From Actinokineospora spheciospongiae (lineage in GTDB: Bacteria > Actinomycetota > Actinomycetes > Mycobacteriales > Pseudonocardiaceae), in NCBI RefSeq assembly GCF_000564855.1, contig NZ_AYXG01000206.1, positions 1 to 64,000 of the forward strand: 64,000 nt of DNA, in the 5' to 3' direction. The position numbers and the translations under genes were made by a program. The notes below the pieces were generated by a model. It made no database searches and was not told where the DNA came from. It saw only the letters and a list, made by a program, of their open reading frames with translations. Below, piece by piece: positions 59,521 through 64,000 of the stretch (position 1 is its first letter; each line of letters begins with the position of its first letter).

Positions 59521-61257
59521 GTGCTTCTCCGCCTGCTCAGGACCGCACTGCGCCCCTACCGCGGCGCGGTCGCGCTGGTCGTCGCGTTGCAGGTCGTGCA
59601 GACGGTGGCGTTCCTGCTGCTGCCGACCCTCAACGCACTGATCATCGACCGGGGTCTGCTGGCGGGCTCGGTGCCCACCATCTGGCGGCTGGGCGGTCTC
59701 ATGGTGGTGGTCGCCGCCGTGCAGCTCGCGGCCCGGCTGGGGGCGCAGTACTTCGGCGCCCGCACCGCCGCCGCGGTCGGCCGCGACCTGCGCTCGGCGG
59801 TCTACCGCCGGGTGCAGCGGTTCTCCGCGCACGAGATCGGCCGGTTCGGCACGTCCTCGCTGAGCACCCGGACGCTCAACGACGTGCAGCAGGTCCAGGC
59901 GGTCACCGCGGACGGGCTCAACAGCATCGTCGCCGCGCCGATCATGTGCGTGATGAGCGTGGTGCTCGCGTTGCAGCAGGACGTGCCGCTGGCGCTGGTG
60001 CTGGTCGTGCTGGTGCCCGCCACCGCCGTGGTGGTCGTGCTGCTGCTGGCCAGGATGACCTCCCTGTACAGCCGCATCCAGGTGGGCGTGGACCGGATGA
60101 ACCGGCTGCTGCGCGAGCAGGTCACCGGGGTCCGGGTGGTGCGCGCGTTCGTCCGGCACGAGCACGAGCGGCAGCGCTTCGCCGAGGCCAACACCGAGAC
60201 CTTCCTGCTCACCCGCCGGGCGCGCAGGCTCGCCGCCGCCGTCTTCCCGCTGGTGCTGCTGATGGGCAACGGGACCACCGTGCTCGTGGTGTGGATCGGG
60301 GCGGGGCGGATCGGGTCCGGGGAACTGCGGCTGGGCGCGCTGAGCGCCTTCATCGGCTACGTCGTGCTGGTGCTCACCGCGATGGTGATCGCCATCCACG
60401 TCACGCTCACCGTGCCCAGGGCGCGGGCCGCGGCCCGGCGCGTCAGCCAGGTGCTCGACACCCGGCCGGAGTTGACCCGGCCCGCGGACCCGCCCGTCGG
60501 GCAGCCGCGGCGGGGCCACCTCGACCTGCGCGGGGTGGGCTTCCGCTACCCCGGCGCCGAGGCGGCGTTCCTGCGCGACATCGACCTCACCGCCCGGCCG
60601 GGCCGGACCCTGGCCGTCATCGGCGGCACCGGCAGCGGCAAGACGACGCTGCTGAACCTGGTGGTGCGCGCGTTCGACGCGACCACCGGGACCGTGCTGG
60701 TGGGCGGGGTGGACGTGCGCCACCTGACCGACGAGGCGCGCAGCCGCGCGGTCGGGTTGGTGCCGCAGCAGCCGTACCTGTTCGCCGGGACCGTCGAGTC
60801 GAACCTGCGCTGGGGCGACGACGACGCCACCGAGGCCGAACTCTGGCACGCCCTGGAGGTGGCGCAGGCGCGCGACTTCGTCGCCGCGATGCCGGGCGGG
60901 CTGCGCGCGGGGATCACCCAGGGCGGCACCAACGTCTCCGGCGGGCAGCGGCAGCGGTTGGCCCTGGCGCGGGCCCTGGTGCGCCGCCCCGGGGTCTACC
61001 TGTTCGACGACTGCTTCTCCGGTCTCGACTACGGCACCGAGGCCAGGCTGCGGGCGGCACTGGCACCGGAGGTGGCCGACGCCGCGGTGGTGGTCGTCGC
61101 CCAACGGGTGAGCACCATCCGCGACGCCGACGAGATCGTGGTGCTGGAGGAGGGCCGCGTCGTGGGCCGCGGCACGCACGGGGAACTGGTGGCGGGCAAC
61201 CGCACCTACCAGGAGATCGTGCGCTCCCAGCTCACCCGCCAGGAGGAGGTCGCGTGA
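59521..61257 (+). CDS. ABC exporter half-transporter, subunit 1 (PimA/NysH-type)
   Basis: A 578-residue half-transporter with an N-terminal membrane domain (about six helices, residues 10-310) and a C-terminal ATPase. Walker A GGTGSGKTT (Lys374), signature SGGQR (473-477) and Walker B VYLFDD. The catalytic Glu after Walker B is Asp497, typical of the degenerate-site subunit of heterodimeric exporters. The GTG at 59521 has GGAG six bases upstream and starts right at the first helix; the longer frame from 59410 would add basic, Arg/Pro-rich junk across the operator. Its stop overlaps the next start by four bases (GTGA), so the two subunits are made together. In polyene clusters such pairs are thought to export the antibiotic. 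Confidence 0.93.
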   Translation: MLLRLLRTALRPYRGAVALVVALQVVQTVAFLLLPTLNALIIDRGLLAGSVPTIWRLGGLMVVVAAVQLAARLGAQYFGARTAAAVGRDLRSAVYRRVQRFSAHEIGRFGTSSLSTRTLNDVQQVQAVTADGLNSIVAAPIMCVMSVVLALQQDVPLALVLVVLVPATAVVVVLLLARMTSLYSRIQVGVDRMNRLLREQVTGVRVVRAFVRHEHERQRFAEANTETFLLTRRARRLAAAVFPLVLLMGNGTTVLVVWIGAGRIGSGELRLGALSAFIGYVVLVLTAMVIAIHVTLTVPRARAAARRVSQVLDTRPELTRPADPPVGQPRRGHLDLRGVGFRYPGAEAAFLRDIDLTARPGRTLAVIGGTGSGKTTLLNLVVRAFDATTGTVLVGGVDVRHLTDEARSRAVGLVPQQPYLFAGTVESNLRWGDDDATEAELWHALEVAQARDFVAAMPGGLRAGITQGGTNVSGGQRQRLALARALVRRPGVYLFDDCFSGLDYGTEARLRAALAPEVADAAVVVVAQRVSTIRDADEIVVLEEGRVVGRGTHGELVAGNRTYQEIVRSQLTRQEEVA

Positions 61258-63131
61258 GCGGGCAGGAGGAGGTGACCGACCGAGGGGGCACGCTGCGCGC
61301 GGTCGCGCGGCTGCTGCGCCCGCACCGCCTGGTGCTCACCACCGGGCTGCTGATCAGCCTGGCCGGGATCGTGGTGAACACCACCGCCCCGCTGGTGCTC
61401 GGGCGCGCCACCGACCTCGTGCTGGCCGGGGTGGCGGGCGCCGGGCTGCCCGCGGGTCTGTCCAAAGACCAGGCGCTGGCCCAGTTGCGCGCGGACGGCA
61501 ACGACACGCTCGCCTCGGTGTACGCGACAGTGGACGTGGTGCCCGGCACCGGGATCGACTTCGACGCGGTGGGGTCGGTGCTGCTGCTCGCGCTGCTGCT
61601 GTTCTCGATCGGCTCCGCGTGCGGCTTCGTGCAGGAGCGGGTCGCGGCGAACGTGGTGCAGGAGGTGGCCAGGGACCTGCGGGAACGGGTGGAGGCGAAG
61701 CTGTCGCGGCTGCCGCTGTCCTACTTCGACGCGCACTCCCGCGGCGAATTGCTCGGCCGGATCACCAACGACGTGGACAACCTCCAGCAGGTGCTCCAGC
61801 AGACCCTGGGCCAGCTCTTCTCGGCCGTGCTGTACTCGGTCTCCCTGATCGCGCTGATGTTCGTCATCTCCCCGATCCTGGCGGTCTCGCTGCTGGTGAG
61901 CGTGCCGGTGTGCACGGTGGTGGCCACGCTGCTCAGCGCACGGGCCCGACCGCGCTTCGACGAGCAGTGGGCCGCCACCGGCGCCTTGGCCGCGCACGTC
62001 GAGGACACCTACACCGGGCACGCGCTGGTGCGGGCGTTCGGGCGGCGGGCCCGCGGCGAGGCGGAGTTCGACGCGCACAACGACCGGGCGCACCGGGCGG
62101 GCTCCTCGGCGCAGTTCCTGGCCGAGACGATCGAACCCGCGCTGCTGTTCGTGACGAACCTGAACTACGTCGTCGTCGCGGTCGTCGGCGCGCTGCGGGT
62201 GACCGCGGGGGCCCTGTCGGTCGGCGACGTGCAGGCGTTCATGCAGTACGCCAACATCTTCAGCAACCAGGTGGGCCAGGTCGGCGCCGCCGTGGGGAAG
62301 TTCCAGTCCGGCCTGGTCTCGGCCGAGCGCGTGTTCGCGCTGCTCGACGCCGAGGAGGAACCCGCCGACCCGACCGCGCCCGCGACGCCCGCCACCGGCA
62401 CCGGCCGGGTGGAGTTCGCGGACGTGTGCTTCCGGTACACCCAGGACCGCCCGCTGATCGAGGGCCTGACGCTGTCGGTGCCCCCGGGTGCGACAGTGGC
62501 GATCGTGGGGCCCACCGGCGCGGGCAAGACCACCCTGGGCAACCTGCTGATGCGCTTCTGCGAACCCGACTCCGGGCGAATCCTGCTCGACGGCGTGGAC
62601 ATCGCGACGATGCGGCGGGCGGACCTGCGGTCCCGGATGGGCCTGGTTCCGCAGGACACCTGGCTGTTCGAGGGGACCGTCGCCGAGAACATCGCCTACG
62701 GCCGCCCCGGAGCGAGCAGGGAGGAGGTCGTGGCCGCGGCGAAGGCCATGCGCGTGGACCACTTCGTCCGGACGCTGCCCTCCGGCTACGACACGGTGCT
62801 CGACGAGACGACGGGCATCAGCGCGGGCGAGAAGCAGCTCATCACCGTGGCGCGGGCCTTCCTGGCCACCCCGACGGTGCTGGTCCTGGACGAGGCGACC
62901 AGTTCCGTGGACACCCGCAGCGAACTGCTGGTGCAGCGGGCCATGGCCGACCTGCGCCGCGGCCGGACCAGCTTCGTGATCGCGCACCGCCTCTCCACCG
63001 TCCGCGACGCCGACCTGATCCTGGTGATGCGCGGCGGCAGCATCGTCGAACGCGGCACCCACGAGGAACTGCTCGCCGCGGGCGGGGACTACACCGCCCT
63101 GGTCAACTCCCAGTTCGCCGCCGCGCCGTGA
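61254..63131 (+). CDS. ABC exporter half-transporter, subunit 2 (PimB/NysG-type)
   Basis: A 625-residue partner subunit. The GTG start lies inside the stop of subunit 1 and has AGGAGGAGG just upstream. The membrane domain occupies about residues 25-350 and contains a long loop after the first helix (LSKDQALAQL region) before the second helix, common in this subclass. The ATPase has Walker A GPTGAGKTT (Lys425), signature ISAGEKQ (Ser523) and Walker B VLVLDEATSS with catalytic Glu547, so this subunit carries the complete hydrolysis residues that subunit 1 lacks. Substrate inferred to be the polyene from location only. Confidence 0.93.
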   Translation: MSGQEEVTDRGGTLRAVARLLRPHRLVLTTGLLISLAGIVVNTTAPLVLGRATDLVLAGVAGAGLPAGLSKDQALAQLRADGNDTLASVYATVDVVPGTGIDFDAVGSVLLLALLLFSIGSACGFVQERVAANVVQEVARDLRERVEAKLSRLPLSYFDAHSRGELLGRITNDVDNLQQVLQQTLGQLFSAVLYSVSLIALMFVISPILAVSLLVSVPVCTVVATLLSARARPRFDEQWAATGALAAHVEDTYTGHALVRAFGRRARGEAEFDAHNDRAHRAGSSAQFLAETIEPALLFVTNLNYVVVAVVGALRVTAGALSVGDVQAFMQYANIFSNQVGQVGAAVGKFQSGLVSAERVFALLDAEEEPADPTAPATPATGTGRVEFADVCFRYTQDRPLIEGLTLSVPPGATVAIVGPTGAGKTTLGNLLMRFCEPDSGRILLDGVDIATMRRADLRSRMGLVPQDTWLFEGTVAENIAYGRPGASREEVVAAAKAMRVDHFVRTLPSGYDTVLDETTGISAGEKQLITVARAFLATPTVLVLDEATSSVDTRSELLVQRAMADLRRGRTSFVIAHRLSTVRDADLILVMRGGSIVERGTHEELLAAGGDYTALVNSQFAAAP

Positions 63132-63217
63132 CGGCGTGCCCACCCCAGCACTAGGGATTTTCGGTCGGTCGCCCCTCGACACTGGCCCTCGTCCCACGAC
63201 CGCCGAGAGGAACGACC
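63132..63217. promoter_or_regulatory. Short gap upstream of second P450
   Basis: 86 bp between exporter and P450, long enough for its own promoter. It contains the operator-like sequence at 63151-63166 and the GAGAGGA ribosome site near 63205. No hairpin terminator for the exporter genes is evident, so read-through is possible. Confidence 0.55.
63151..63166. promoter_or_regulatory. PimM-type operator half-site upstream of second P450
   Basis: CTAGGGATTTTCGGTC matches the first ten positions of the PimM consensus and 12 of 16 overall. It lies about 60 bp upstream of the P450 start, so this gene is probably controlled with the rest of the cluster rather than only by read-through. Confidence 0.55.
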
Positions 63218-64000
63218 GTGACCTCAGCCGATGAACTGCCGAGGATGACCGAGATGTTCTCGCCCCTGTTCGGGCGCAACGACTACCTCCGGGAACTCCA
63301 GGCGGGCAGACCGATCTGGAAGGTCCGCACCCCCGCGGGTGACGAGGCGTGGCTGGTGGTGCAGCACGCGGAGATCCGCGCGCTGCTGGTGGACCGCAAG
63401 CTCGTGCGGTCGCACCCCGACCCGGACAACGCGGCGCAGTACGTGCAGAGCCCCATCTTCGACATGGTCCGGTCCGAGCCGATCGACCACGCCAGCTTCC
63501 GGGCCGCGCTCACCCCGTTCTTCTCCCGCTCCTCGATGCGGCGGATGGAACCGGTCGTGGTGTCGATCGTGGACGAACTCGTGGAGGCGATGGCCGCCCG
63601 CACGCCCCCGGTGGAGTTGCAGCAGCAGTTCTCCGTGCCGATGGGGATGCGGGTGCTGTGCGCGTTCGTCGGCGTCCCGGACGAGGACTGGGCGGCGCTG
63701 CACGGCATGCTCTACGAGATGGCCACCATCGACGCCGAGGGGGACCACGCCGCGCGGTACACCACCAAGGTGGGCCAGTACCTGCGGGAACTGCTCGTCG
63801 GCAAGCGCGCGGAGCCGGGTGAGGACGTGCTGTCCGGGTTGATCGGGGCGGGCCTGTCCGACGACGAGGTGGCGCGGCTGGGCACCATGCTCATCTTCGC
63901 GGGCGGCGACAGCGTGTCCAACAGCGTCGGCTACGGCCTCGGCAGGCTGGCGGCGAACCCGCACCTGCGGGACGCGCTGATCGAGGACACCGACCTCGTC
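63218..64000 (+). CDS. Cytochrome P450, 3' end outside window (candidate PimD/NysL/AmphL-type ring oxidase)
   Basis: The first 261 residues of a P450 from a GTG start with GAGAGGA upstream. The N-terminal fold (WLVVQHAEIRALLVDRKLV, then the IDHASFR C-helix region) and an I-helix are visible; the ExxR and heme-cysteine regions lie off the edge. The I-helix reads FAGGDSVSN, with Ser232 where most P450s have the oxygen-activating Thr; I recall a Ser at this place in PimD, the C4-C5 epoxidase of pimaricin. Position next to the exporter genes and a predicted C4=C5 double bond in the product fit an epoxidase; a C10-type hydroxylase (NysL/AmphL) is the alternative. Role uncertain, family secure. Confidence 0.88.
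   Translation, partial: MTSADELPRMTEMFSPLFGRNDYLRELQAGRPIWKVRTPAGDEAWLVVQHAEIRALLVDRKLVRSHPDPDNAAQYVQSPIFDMVRSEPIDHASFRAALTPFFSRSSMRRMEPVVVSIVDELVEAMAARTPPVELQQQFSVPMGMRVLCAFVGVPDEDWAALHGMLYEMATIDAEGDHAARYTTKVGQYLRELLVGKRAEPGEDVLSGLIGAGLSDDEVARLGTMLIFAGGDSVSNSVGYGLGRLAANPHLRDALIEDTDLV

Noticed and set aside
59514-61253. Single 1205-residue frame ending with ABC subunit 2
   Set aside because: Its first part is an out-of-frame shadow of subunit 1, Arg/Ala/Gly-rich without helices. Subunit 2 starts at the GTG at 61254 with a strong ribosome site.

Overview
The window is very GC-rich DNA whose third codon positions are almost all G or C. It has GTG starts, GGAGG-type ribosome sites and modular type I polyketide synthases (PKS), so it comes from an actinomycete. 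Streptomyces and Pseudonocardiales (Saccharothrix/Actinosynnema-like) are both plausible; I cannot choose between them. Apart from short promoter and terminator gaps, the whole window is part of one biosynthetic gene cluster for a glycosylated polyene macrolide of the pimaricin (natamycin)/rimocidin/amphotericin family. Both ends are cut: a PKS gene runs off the left edge and a P450 gene off the right edge.

Layout, left to right. (1) Positions 1-15662, minus strand: a loading plus one-module PKS (7515-15662), followed downstream by a multimodular PKS (1-7474, 3' end missing). (2) Positions 15891-19785, plus strand: a tight operon of mycosaminyl-type glycosyltransferase, sugar aminotransferase, P450 and ferredoxin, closed by a long hairpin terminator. 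(3) Positions 19946-59323, minus strand: three PKS genes, in transcription order a giant 9310-residue six-module protein, a one-module protein and a one-module protein with terminal thioesterase. (4) Positions 59521-63131, plus strand: a heterodimeric ABC exporter. (5) From 63218, plus strand: a second P450.

The last eight extension modules (six + one + one with thioesterase) match the PimS2-PimS3-PimS4 layout of pimaricin, including a single methylmalonyl module in third position, a dead ketoreductase two modules later and dehydratases in both last modules. This predicts a C1-C17 half with C2=C3, C4=C5, a C9 ketone able to close a hemiketal, a C12 methyl that the ferredoxin-linked P450 would oxidise to a carboxyl, an aminosugar on C15, and the polyene starting at C16=C17. 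The starter half differs. A Cys-to-Ser (KS-S) decarboxylating loading module is fused to an extension module with a branched-extender acyltransferase and a full DH-KR loop, and the next module is also methylmalonyl with DH-KR. That should build a methyl-branched diene tail that pimaricin lacks, so the product may be a new polyene.

Sequences close to the PimM-type (PAS-LuxR) operator lie in all three promoter regions, so the visible transcription units look co-regulated by a regulator encoded outside the window. The GDP-mannose dehydratase, regulators and any discrete thioesterase or sterol oxidase expected in such clusters are not in this window.
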